From an uncultured Sphingomonas sp. (GTDB lineage: Bacteria; Pseudomonadota; Alphaproteobacteria; Sphingomonadales; Sphingomonadaceae), in NCBI RefSeq assembly GCF_936927845.1, contig NZ_CAKZHV010000066.1, positions 158,933 through 222,932 of the forward strand: 64,000 bases of DNA. The letters run 5' to 3'. The notes beneath the pieces were generated by a model that made no database searches, was not told the DNA's origin, and saw nothing but the letters and a program-made list of their open reading frames with translations. The translations under genes and the position numbers were made by a program. This document shows positions 52,976-60,772 of the stretch, piece after piece (within the stretch, counting starts at the first letter, position 1; every line of letters begins with the position of its first letter).

Positions 52976-55498
52976 ATGAGCCTCCATGCGCAAGACGACC
53001 CTGACCTGCGGGCCGAGCAGGAAGAGCGCCTGCGTGCGGTGTGGAAGCCGCCATCGGGTTGGTTCTTCCGCTGGACCGACGTCAACAACAATCGCGTCGG
53101 CGTGTGGTATACGCTGACGGCGTTCGGCTTCATGCTGTTCGCGGGCGTGCTGGCGCTGATCATGCGCGCGCAGCTCGCCGTGCCGGCGAACGATCTCGTT
53201 ACCGCCTCGACCTTCAACCAGCTGTTCACGCTGCACGGGTCGATGATGATGTTCCTGTTCGCGGTGCCGATGTTCGAGGCGGTGTCGATCATCCTGCTGC
53301 CGCAGCTGCTCGGCGCGCGCGACCTGCCGTTTCCGCGATTGTCGGCATTCGGTTACTGGAGCTTCCTGATCGGCGGCGTGTTCGTCGCCGGCTCGATCTT
53401 CTTCGATGCGGCACCCGACGGCGGCTGGTTCATGTACCCGCCGTTCACGACGCGGACCGACTTGGCCGGGCTCGGCGCCGACATCTGGATGCTGGGGCTG
53501 AGCTTCATCGAGGTATCGTCGGTCGCCGCCGCGGTCGAACTGATCGTCGGCGTGCTCAAATGCCGTCCGCCCGGCATGCGATTGAACCTGATGCCGCTTT
53601 ACGCCTGGTACATCCTGGTCGTGGCGGTGATGATCCTGTTCGCCTTCCCGCCGCTGATCGCGGGCGACGTGCTGTTCGAGCTGGAGCGATTGCTCGGCTG
53701 GCCGTTCTTCGATCCGGCGAAGGGCGGTGATCCGCTCTTGTGGCAGCACCTGTTCTGGATCTTCGGCCACCCCGAAGTCTATATCGTCTTCCTGCCGTCG
53801 ATCGCCTTGTTCGCGATGATGATCCCGACCTTCGCGCAGCGGCACATCTTGGGCTATCCGTGGATCGTGCTGGCCGCGGTCGGCACCGCGTTCCTCAGCT
53901 TCGGTTTGTGGGTCCACCACATGTTCGCGACCGGGCTGCCCAAGATCAGCCTGGCGTTCTTCTCCGCCGCGTCCGAAGCGGTGGCGATCCCGACGGGCGT
54001 GCAGATCTTCGTCTTCATCGCGACGTTATGGGCCGGGCGCGTCGTTTTCTCGACGCCGCTGCTCTACTGCCTGGGTGCGATCGCGATCTTCGTCATCGGC
54101 GGGCTGACCGGCGTGATGGTCGCGGTGGCGCCGTTCGACTGGCAGGCGCACGACACCTATTTCATCGTCGCGCATCTGCATTACGTGCTGATCGGCGGAA
54201 CGCTGCTGCCGCTGTTCGGCGGCCTTTATTACTACTGGCCGCTGATCACGGGGAAGAAGCTGTCCGACCGGCTGGGGCGCACCGCTTTCTGGATCCTGTT
54301 CGTCGGCGCGAACCTGACCTTCTTCCCGATGCACATTACCGGGCTGCTCGGCATGCCACGGCGCGTGTTCACCTATCCTGCCGAACTGGGGGTCGACGGG
54401 CTGAACCTCGCCTCGACGATCGGCAGCTATCTGTTCGCTGCGGGCGTGCTGGTGATCGTGATCGACCTGGCGCTCAGCCCCCGGCGGGCGAAGGCACCGC
54501 GCAATCCGTGGAACGCGGGCACGCTGGAATGGCTGGCACACCCCGACGACGAGGATTGGGGCATCCGCTCGGTCCCGCTGATCGAGAGTCGCTACCCGAT
54601 CTGGGATCAGAAGGACTTCGTCGCCAAGGTCGACGAGGGTCGCTTCTTCCTGCCCGACGCGGAGGAAGGCCGGCGCGAGACGATCATCACGACGACGCTC
54701 GACGCGCGTCCGGCGCAGGTGATCCGACTCGGTACGCCCAGCGTGATCCCGATGATCACCGCGGTGGCGCTCGGCAGCGTGTTCATCCTGACGACCTACC
54801 ATCTCTACTGGCTGGCGCTGGGCGGCGCGGTGGCGACGCTCGCCGCCGTGCTCGTATGGCTGTGGTCGACCGCCGAGATCCCGGAAAAGCCGGAGAAATC
54901 GATCGGCCACGGCATCGTCCTACCGCTCTATCGTTCGGGTCCCGTCGCCCCCGGCTGGTGGGCGATGTTCATCACGATGCTGGCGGACGCGACGGCATTC
55001 TCCGGGCTGGTGTTCGGTTATTATTTCTTCTGGACGGTGCATCCGGACTTCCCGCCGTCGGGACCCGGTATGGACGGACCTGGCGCATTCTGGCCGATGG
55101 TGGCGATGACGCTCACGCTCGTGTCATGGGCGACCACGGTGGCGGCGCGTGAGCTGAACGCGCGCGGGCAGGTCGGCGCGGCGCGTGCGTTGCTCGGCCT
55201 GGGGATTGCGGTCACGCTCGCCAGCCTGTTCGCAGGGCTCGCCGGACCGTGGTTCTCCGATCTCGCGCCCAAGCTGCACGTCTACCCGGCGATCGTCTGG
55301 ACGCTCGCGATCTGGACTGCGGCGCACGCGGGCGTCGGCGTGATCTGCCAGGCCTATACGCTCGCACGGAGCCTCGCCGGACGCATGACCCCAGAACATG
55401 ACGCGGACATCCGCAACATTACCGTCTACTTCCACTTCCTCGCGCTGACCGCGATCGTCACCTATGCGACGATCGGGCTATTCCCGTCGACGTCATGA
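52976..55498 (+). CDS. ctaD: Cytochrome c oxidase subunit I-III fusion (caa3, A-type)
   Basis: 840 residues. Subunit I part (about 1-560): low-spin haem His in FTLHGSMMMF, GHPEVY with the channel Glu and His-Tyr crosslink pair, VHHMFATG for CuB, and FIVAHLHYVL for the haems. A hydrophilic linker of about 60 residues (LEWLAHPDDEDWGIR, DEGRFFLPDAEEG) leads to a C-terminal subunit III-like part (about 640-840) with five or six helices. The motif XGHPEV with Glu indicates type A1. GGAG precedes ATG 52976. Overlaps the next gene by four bases. Confidence 0.94.
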   Translation: MSLHAQDDPDLRAEQEERLRAVWKPPSGWFFRWTDVNNNRVGVWYTLTAFGFMLFAGVLALIMRAQLAVPANDLVTASTFNQLFTLHGSMMMFLFAVPMFEAVSIILLPQLLGARDLPFPRLSAFGYWSFLIGGVFVAGSIFFDAAPDGGWFMYPPFTTRTDLAGLGADIWMLGLSFIEVSSVAAAVELIVGVLKCRPPGMRLNLMPLYAWYILVVAVMILFAFPPLIAGDVLFELERLLGWPFFDPAKGGDPLLWQHLFWIFGHPEVYIVFLPSIALFAMMIPTFAQRHILGYPWIVLAAVGTAFLSFGLWVHHMFATGLPKISLAFFSAASEAVAIPTGVQIFVFIATLWAGRVVFSTPLLYCLGAIAIFVIGGLTGVMVAVAPFDWQAHDTYFIVAHLHYVLIGGTLLPLFGGLYYYWPLITGKKLSDRLGRTAFWILFVGANLTFFPMHITGLLGMPRRVFTYPAELGVDGLNLASTIGSYLFAAGVLVIVIDLALSPRRAKAPRNPWNAGTLEWLAHPDDEDWGIRSVPLIESRYPIWDQKDFVAKVDEGRFFLPDAEEGRRETIITTTLDARPAQVIRLGTPSVIPMITAVALGSVFILTTYHLYWLALGGAVATLAAVLVWLWSTAEIPEKPEKSIGHGIVLPLYRSGPVAPGWWAMFITMLADATAFSGLVFGYYFFWTVHPDFPPSGPGMDGPGAFWPMVAMTLTLVSWATTVAARELNARGQVGAARALLGLGIAVTLASLFAGLAGPWFSDLAPKLHVYPAIVWTLAIWTAAHAGVGVICQAYTLARSLAGRMTPEHDADIRNITVYFHFLALTAIVTYATIGLFPSTS

Positions 55499-55887
55499 GC
55501 GACGAGCATCAGAGCGACCTTGCCGCGCGGTTGCGGTCGCGCCGCGTCACCTTGTGGACGCTGATCGTGCCGCCGAGCGTATGGGCGGTGCACTTCATGT
55601 TCTGCTACCTGTGGGTGGCGGTATCGTGCGCGAAGCTGGGCGAGTTCGCGCGCTTTCCGGTCGCCTTCGTCGTTGGCACGATCGTCGCGTTGGCGATCAT
55701 CATCGCCTCGGGCGCGGTCGCCTTCGTGCAGAGCCGCACGCCGGGCGACCCGCCGCCGCACGACGAGAGTACCGAGATCGATCGCACGCGCTTCCTCGCG
55801 ACAGCGACGCTGCTGCTCGCCGGATTGAGCGTCGTCGGCGTGCTGTTCACCGCTGCGCCCGCGCTGCTGCTGACCGATTGCCGATGA
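55495..55887 (+). CDS. Small membrane protein of the caa3 oxidase operon
   Basis: 130 residues with three membrane helices (about residues 20-42, 55-78, 98-122): WTLIVPPSVWAVHFMFCYLWVAV is the first. A His in VHF and a Cys pair in FCYLW-VSC may be notable. It is in ATGA overlap with both the I-III fusion upstream and CtaG downstream. Its position suggests a subunit or assembly factor. I do not recognise a named family. Confidence 0.8.
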   Translation: MSDEHQSDLAARLRSRRVTLWTLIVPPSVWAVHFMFCYLWVAVSCAKLGEFARFPVAFVVGTIVALAIIIASGAVAFVQSRTPGDPPPHDESTEIDRTRFLATATLLLAGLSVVGVLFTAAPALLLTDCR

Positions 55888-56474
55888 TGCGCGTGGCGGG
55901 CCTGTTCGTCGCCGGCGTCTCGGTCGCGCTGTCGGTCGCGCATCTCGGCATGACCGGCCACATGCTTGGGCACATGCTCGCGGTCGCGGTCGCCGCACCC
56001 ATGCTCGCGTGGCGCAGCGAGGCGGGCGCGGACCGTGGTGCAGATGGCGGGACAGGGCAGGGCGCGCCGCTGCTGATCGCCGCGCTGGAATTGGTGGTGG
56101 TGTGGAGCTGGCATCTACCCGCGGCGCGCGCGGCGGCGGACGGTTCGACCATGGTCGCGCTCGCCGAGCAGGCGATGTTCCTGGGCGTCGGCTTCGCCTT
56201 GTGGCGTAGCGCGCTGGTGCGGCCGGCGGGCGGGGTTGCGGCGCTGCTGCTCACCTCCATGCACATGACGCTGCTGGGCGTGTTGATCGGGCTTGCGCCG
56301 CGCGCGCTCTACGCCGGCATGGCGATGCACCCGGCATTCGGCCTCGACGCGCTCGCCGACCAGCAACTCGGCGGCGTGGTCATGCTGGTGATCGGGGGGG
56401 CGAGTTATTGCCTGGGCGGATTGTGGATGCTGGCCGGTCTGCTCCGGTATCGAGCAGGGGAGGTGCGCGCGTGA
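55884..56474 (+). CDS. ctaG: Cytochrome c oxidase assembly protein, CtaG (caa3) family
   Basis: 196 residues with about five membrane helices. Conserved His residues in GMTGHMLGHMLAVAVAAPML, WSWHLP and SMHMTLLG, and the C-terminal DQQLGGVVMLVIGG, are typical of the CtaG_Caa3 family, which helps build caa3 oxidase and its copper centre. The start is ATG 55884, overlapping the TGA of the previous gene. Longer frames upstream are antiphase. GTGA overlap with the cytochrome gene. Confidence 0.88.
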   Translation: MMRVAGLFVAGVSVALSVAHLGMTGHMLGHMLAVAVAAPMLAWRSEAGADRGADGGTGQGAPLLIAALELVVVWSWHLPAARAAADGSTMVALAEQAMFLGVGFALWRSALVRPAGGVAALLLTSMHMTLLGVLIGLAPRALYAGMAMHPAFGLDALADQQLGGVVMLVIGGASYCLGGLWMLAGLLRYRAGEVRA

Positions 56475-57544
56475 CGATTCGGCTGACGTGGAAGCGGGTG
56501 ATCGTCTCGCTCCTGGGCCTCGCGGCGTTCGGGATGGCATTCGCGTGGTCGGGCATCTTCAACGTCGCTGCGTCGAGCGGGCATTGGGCGATCAGCAACT
56601 GGTTCCTCCACTGGGTGATGCGCAATTCGGTGCGGACGCACGCCGCCGTGTCGACGCCCGAGACGATCATTGACCGCGGCGGGATGGTGAGCGCGGCAGG
56701 GCATTTCGCGCAGGCCTGCGCTTCGTGCCACGGCGCACCGGGCGTTCGGCCGCTGCCGGTCATGCAGCGTGCGACGCCGCACGCGCCCGACCTGTCGGTC
56801 AACGCGCGCGAGTGGACCGACCGGCAGCTTTTCTGGATCCTGCGCCACGGGGTCAAATTCTCCGGCATGCCGGCCTGGGGCAGCGACGGACGCGACGACG
56901 AGATCAGGCGCATGGTCGCGTTCGTGCGCGCGCTGCCGACGATGAGCCCGGCGCAATATCGCGCGCTGGTCGCGACGCCGGTCGCCCCCGCGACCCTGCC
57001 GGCGGCGAACGCGGTGGTGATCGCGCGCTGCACCGGCTGCCACGGCGCGGACGGGCAGGGACGCGGGCAACGCGACATACCGATCCTTGGCGGGCAGCGC
57101 GTCGCGGCGCTGGAGGCGGCGCTCAGGAGCTACCGTGCCAACGTTCGCCACAGCGCAGTGATGCAGCAGGCGGCCGCCACGCTCGACGATGCGCAGATCG
57201 CGATGCTGGCGCGACATTTCGCCGCGATGCCGGGCCTGATCGACCAGCCCGCGCGCCCGGCGATCGCGTCGCCCGCCGACATGCGCGCGCGACAGATCGC
57301 GGAGCAGGGCATGCCGCGCATCCAGTTGCCTGCCTGCGCGAGCTGCCACGGGCCGGGCAAGCCGCAGCCGATCCTGACTGGGCAGCGCGCCAGCTACATC
57401 GCGCAGCGGCTGCGCGACTGGCGCGGTGATGAAAAGGTGATCGACGCACGCCAGTCGCAGGCGATCATGCCGGTGATCGCACGGCGCATCCCCGAAGAGA
57501 TGATCGATCCGCTGGCGCGCTACCTGGCGGGCGAGCGCCGCTGA
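56471..57544 (+). CDS. Membrane-anchored tri-haem cytochrome c
   Basis: 357 residues from GTG 56471, which overlaps the CtaG stop, with GGGAGG eight bases upstream. One uncleaved helix (VIVSLLGLAAFGMAFAWSGIF, about 9-29). Three haem-binding motifs: CASCH near residue 80, CTGCH near 187, CASCH near 288, each followed by cytochrome c folds with likely Met ligands (SGMPAWGS). Probably an electron donor to the oxidase. Operon position after CtaG supports this. In other caa3 systems such donors are usually mono- or di-haem. Confidence 0.92.
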   Translation: MTIRLTWKRVIVSLLGLAAFGMAFAWSGIFNVAASSGHWAISNWFLHWVMRNSVRTHAAVSTPETIIDRGGMVSAAGHFAQACASCHGAPGVRPLPVMQRATPHAPDLSVNAREWTDRQLFWILRHGVKFSGMPAWGSDGRDDEIRRMVAFVRALPTMSPAQYRALVATPVAPATLPAANAVVIARCTGCHGADGQGRGQRDIPILGGQRVAALEAALRSYRANVRHSAVMQQAAATLDDAQIAMLARHFAAMPGLIDQPARPAIASPADMRARQIAEQGMPRIQLPACASCHGPGKPQPILTGQRASYIAQRLRDWRGDEKVIDARQSQAIMPVIARRIPEEMIDPLARYLAGERR

Positions 57545-57732
57545 GCCGATGGCGGCGGCACGATCAACGGCTTCGATCTAGCGCGAAGGGCGTTTACCCG
57601 ACCGCTTGTCACGAGACGAATGGGTGGAAATGGCCGCTGTTCATGATTGGCTTACGGCTCGGCCACGTCCGCTACATGGCGATGCCCATGCCCGTCATGT
57701 CCAGAAGGCCTACCCGTTTCAAAGAGGTGGAC

Positions 57733-57840
57733 ATGTTGCGGATCGCCATGTCCGCGCCGCGGTCGTGGCTGGGATTGCTAGGCATCGTGCTGCTACGCCT
57801 GCCTGCGATACTGGCGATGACGTACCTGCTCGTCAGATGA
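57733..57840 (+). CDS. Candidate 35-residue single-span membrane peptide
   Basis: Starts MLRIAMSAPRSW, then a hydrophobic stretch (LGLLGIVLLRLPAILAM) and ends TYLLVR. The ribosome site GAGGTGG (57724-57730) is two to three bases upstream of the ATG, a short spacing. Codon use is ordinary. The same frame opens earlier at 57643 without a signal. Plausible small membrane protein, but unproven. Confidence 0.35.
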   Translation: MLRIAMSAPRSWLGLLGIVLLRLPAILAMTYLLVR

Positions 57841-57912
57841 CAGTTATTCGTCCACGCAGCGACCAATCTGCGATGATCGTACCATGTTGCGCCATTGGGC
57901 GCGGCAGCGAAG

Positions 57913-57934
57913 GGCCGCGCTTCTCGGCGCGGCC
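57913..57934 (-). terminator. GC hairpin after the DUF6481-type gene
   Basis: GGCCGCGC (57913-57920) pairs perfectly with GCGCGGCC (57927-57934) around a six-base loop, eight bases past the minus-strand stop. No T run follows on the minus strand. Confidence 0.5.
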
Positions 57935-57942
57935 GGTCGTGG

Positions 57943-58296
57943 TCAGCGCTTGAGGCGCGCCTTGCGGGCGGCGTAGCGCGCGTCGCGCGCCGCCTTCATC
58001 TCGGCCTCGGTCGGCACCTTGCGCATCTTCTGCTTGGCTTCCTCGGCCAGCCGCGCTTCCTCCGCGGCGGCCTCACGCGCGGCCTTCTTTTCGGCGATCG
58101 CCTGCTCGCGCGCGGCCTTCTTTTCCGCGCTCAACCGCGCCTGTTCGGCGGCGCGCTCTTCGGCGATCTTGCGCTGCTCGGCGAGCACCGCCTCGTCGAC
58201 CGGCGGCTTGGCGCGCAGCTTCGCGATCGCGGCCTGTTTGGCCTTGGCGGCGAGCGCGGCGCGCTCCTGAAAACTCTGTTCCTTGAACGCAGCCAT
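57943..58296 (-). CDS. DUF6481-type highly charged coiled-coil protein
   Basis: 117 residues, almost entirely Ala, Lys, Glu and Arg, with repeated EKKAAREQAIAE/EKKAAREAAAEE segments that form a long charged helix. Starts MAAFKEQSFQERAALAAKAKQA, the usual start of this sphingomonad/alphaproteobacterial family; ATG 58296 is favoured over the upstream ATG 58338. No signal or membrane segment. Function unknown, perhaps nucleic-acid associated because of the charge. Confidence 0.8.
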   Translation of the reverse strand: MAAFKEQSFQERAALAAKAKQAAIAKLRAKPPVDEAVLAEQRKIAEERAAEQARLSAEKKAAREQAIAEKKAAREAAAEEARLAEEAKQKMRKVPTEAEMKAARDARYAARKARLKR

Positions 58297-58471
58297 GAAG
58301 GTCGTTGAATTCCCAATTGTTGGTGAACGTGCCGGCACGCGGATCGCGCGCCTGGGCAGCTCTCATATAGCGCGCTGCTGCCATTTTACCAAAACATTGC
58401 GAGCCACGGTCGCCAAGGCGCGCGCATCGGCGTAACGCGCGTCCTTTGCGCCACACCTACGAGCATCCATC

Positions 58472-59158
58472 ATGGTTCCCAGAGAATTGATCGGCACCGC
58501 GCGCGTGCCCGGCGGCGAGGACCTGCGGCTGTTCCGCCGCGGGGCTGACTTCATGATCGTGCTCGATCGCAACGAGTTGATGAACAGCCGCATGAGCGGG
58601 TCGGAGGAAGCGCTCGCCACCATGACGATCGAGCGGCTGGGCACGCGACCCGCGCCGCGGCTGCTGATCGGCGGCTACGGCATGGGGTTCACGCTGCGCG
58701 CTGCACTGGCCGCGCTGCCGGGCAACGCGCGTGTGACGGTGGCCGAATTGGTGCCCGAGATTATTGCTTGGGCGCAGGGACCGATGGCGTCGCTGACCGC
58801 CGGCTGCCTCGACGATCCGCGAGTCGGCGTGGCGCAGATCGACGTGGCCGACATGATCGCGGAAGGGCCGGGTGAGTATGACGCGATCCTGCTCGACGTC
58901 GACAATGGCCCCGACGGGCTGGTGCGCGCGGCGAACAACCGGCTCTACGCGATGCGCGGGCTCCATCTGGCACGCGAGGCGCTACGGCCCGGCGGGGTGC
59001 TGGCGGTCTGGTCGGCCGCGCCCGACGCAGCCTTCGCGCGGCGACTGTCGTCGGCGGGCTTCGCGGTGGAGGAGCGTACGGTGCGAGCGCGCAGCAATGG
59101 CAAAGGCGCGATCCACACGATCTGGTTCGCCACCGTCCGCGCCGACGCGGTCGGGTAG
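58472..59158 (+). CDS. Spermidine synthase-like methyltransferase-fold protein
   Basis: 228 residues, Rossmann-like fold with LLIGGYGMGFTLRAAL at the binding loop (GGYGMG instead of the canonical GGGDG), then VTVAELVPEIIAWAQG and YDAILLDVDNGPDG, which is the polyamine-synthase DxDxG region, and LRPGGVLAVWSA. Putrescine aminopropyl-transfer residues are only partly present, so it may be a methyltransferase or a divergent spermidine synthase. Its stop is two bases from the convergent dehydratase. Confidence 0.8.
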   Translation: MVPRELIGTARVPGGEDLRLFRRGADFMIVLDRNELMNSRMSGSEEALATMTIERLGTRPAPRLLIGGYGMGFTLRAALAALPGNARVTVAELVPEIIAWAQGPMASLTAGCLDDPRVGVAQIDVADMIAEGPGEYDAILLDVDNGPDGLVRAANNRLYAMRGLHLAREALRPGGVLAVWSAAPDAAFARRLSSAGFAVEERTVRARSNGKGAIHTIWFATVRADAVG

Positions 59159-59160
59159 GC

Positions 59161-59979
59161 TCAGGCAAGCGTCGCGCGCGCGTCCATGCCGGTGCAGCCG
59201 TCGGGATCGGTGGTCCACAATGCCACCGGTGAGCCGTCCGCAAGGTTGAGCCGCAGCGCCCGATCGGCGAACATCGGGCGCACGCCGCGATAGGCGAAGT
59301 GGGTGAGGGTGCTGCCCGGCCGCTCACGCAGCAGATGGTCAACCAGCAGCATCGCCTGCAATGGGCCGTGCACCACCAGATCGGGATAGCCCTCGACCCA
59401 TTGCGCGTAAGGGCGATCATAATGGATGCGATGCGCGTTGAAGGTCAGCGCCGAGAAGCGGAACAGTGCCGTCACGTCGGGCACAATTTCGCGGCTCACG
59501 GCGGGCTCGCGCAGATCGGGGTGGGCGGCGGCGGGTGCGCTGACGTTGCTGGGTCGGAAAACAAGGTCCTGTTCCTCCGTCACCGCGAGCATTCCCGCGG
59601 CGTGAACCTCGTGGCGCACCGTCACGAAGTTGAGCGCGCCCGAGCGACCAAGCTTCTCGCGCACGTCGGTGACGATGCTGTGGCGGGTGGCCGCGGCGCC
59701 GATCGGAAGCGGAGCGTGGAACGTTACGCGCCCGCCCGCCCACATCCGCCGCGGCGCATCAATCGGCGGTAGGAACGCGCCGCGTACCGGGTGACCGTCC
59801 GCCGCCAGCCTGGATTGCGCGTCATTCGGTAGAAAATAGAGCCAGTGGGCGAGCGGCGGCAGCGAATCGTGCGGCCAGTGCGCGGCGTCGTGGTCGAACA
59901 GCGCAGCGAGGCGCTGCAGCGGTCCCGCGACCAGCGTGTCGGTGCGTCGCTCCTCGACTGGGGCCCAGCCCTGCGTCAT
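59161..59979 (-). CDS. MaoC/FAS1-like acyl-CoA dehydratase (mesaconyl-CoA hydratase type)
   Basis: 272 residues with a double hot-dog fold expected. PVRGAFLPPIDAPRRMWAGGRVTFHAP belongs to the N-terminal FAS1-like half, while FSALTFNAHRIHYDRPYA is the MaoC catalytic segment (Asn/His). Matches the mesaconyl-C4-CoA or 3-methylfumaryl-CoA hydratase group. It lies 10 bases after the glpR stop on the same strand, so it could be read from the glpD-glpR transcript, yet the functional link is not obvious. Confidence 0.82.
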   Translation of the reverse strand: MTQGWAPVEERRTDTLVAGPLQRLAALFDHDAAHWPHDSLPPLAHWLYFLPNDAQSRLAADGHPVRGAFLPPIDAPRRMWAGGRVTFHAPLPIGAAATRHSIVTDVREKLGRSGALNFVTVRHEVHAAGMLAVTEEQDLVFRPSNVSAPAAAHPDLREPAVSREIVPDVTALFRFSALTFNAHRIHYDRPYAQWVEGYPDLVVHGPLQAMLLVDHLLRERPGSTLTHFAYRGVRPMFADRALRLNLADGSPVALWTTDPDGCTGMDARATLA

Positions 59980-59989
59980 CGCCGTCTCC

Positions 59990-60772
59990 TCACGCCGGAT
60001 CGGTCTCGATCACCTCCACGCCCGCGTCGCGGCACGCGGCGGCGAGCGCGGGGTCTATCCGGTCGGTCACCAGATAGTCGATCGCATCGACGCCCGCGAT
60101 CCGTACCGGCGCCGCGCGGCCGATCTTGCTAGCGTCCGCGACCAGGATCACCTTGCGCGCGTGCGCGATGATCGTCTGCGACACGCGCACTTCCTCGACA
60201 TCGAAGTCGAGCAAGGTGCCGTCGGCGTCGATCGCCGAGGCGCCGATCACCGCGTAATCGACGCGAAAGCCGCGGATGAAGTCCATCGCCAGCGCCCCCA
60301 CGATCGCGCGGTCGCTCGCGCGCACGCGCCCGCCCGCCACGATCACCGCCACCCCGTCACGGGCTGCCAGGATGTCCACCACGTTCAGGTTGTTGGTGAT
60401 GATCAGCAGCTCGCGGTGCGTCACCAGCGCGCGTGCCACCGCCTCGGTGGTGGTGCCGACATTGACGAACAGGCTGGCGCCATCGGGTACGAGCTTCGCC
60501 GCGGCGGCACCGATCGCCGCCTTGGCGTCTGCCGCGACCGCGGCACGAGTCTCATGGTCGAGGTTGCCGACACCCGATGTCACCACCGCACCGCCATGGA
60601 CGCGCGACAGCATCGCCCGCGCGGCGAGATCGTTCAAATCCTTGCGGATCGTCTGCGGCGTGACGCCGAGCTGTGCTGCCAGCGCCTCGACCGCGACGCT
60701 GCCGGTCTGCCGCGCGAGCTCGAGGATGCGGCGGTGGCGATCGGCGACGAGGTCGAAGGCAGGCTGGTTCAT
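59990..60772 (-). CDS. glpR: DeoR family transcriptional regulator of glycerol metabolism
   Basis: 260 residues. N-terminal HTH: DRHRRILELARQTGSVAVEALAAQLGVTPQTIRKDLNDLAARAMLSRVHGGAV in three parts. Sensor domain of DeoR/isomerase type: FVNVGTTTEAVARAL, ITNNLNVVDIL, VADASKIGR. Ligand probably glycerol-3-phosphate, inferred from neighbours. The ATG at 60772 overlaps the glpD TGA. Expected repressor of glpD and glpK through the repeats at 62253-62308. Confidence 0.92.
   Translation of the reverse strand: MNQPAFDLVADRHRRILELARQTGSVAVEALAAQLGVTPQTIRKDLNDLAARAMLSRVHGGAVVTSGVGNLDHETRAAVAADAKAAIGAAAAKLVPDGASLFVNVGTTTEAVARALVTHRELLIITNNLNVVDILAARDGVAVIVAGGRVRASDRAIVGALAMDFIRGFRVDYAVIGASAIDADGTLLDFDVEEVRVSQTIIAHARKVILVADASKIGRAAPVRIAGVDAIDYLVTDRIDPALAAACRDAGVEVIETDPA

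Larger units (their letters stand above)
57545..57942. other. 398-bp stretch with no confirmed gene
   Basis: Longest gap in the window. The only features seen are the small ORF at 57733-57840 and the hairpin at 57913-57934. The left part (57545-57720) shows many ATGs in short tandem (ATGCCC repeats near 57680-57700) but no convincing frame or hairpin. Confidence 0.5.
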
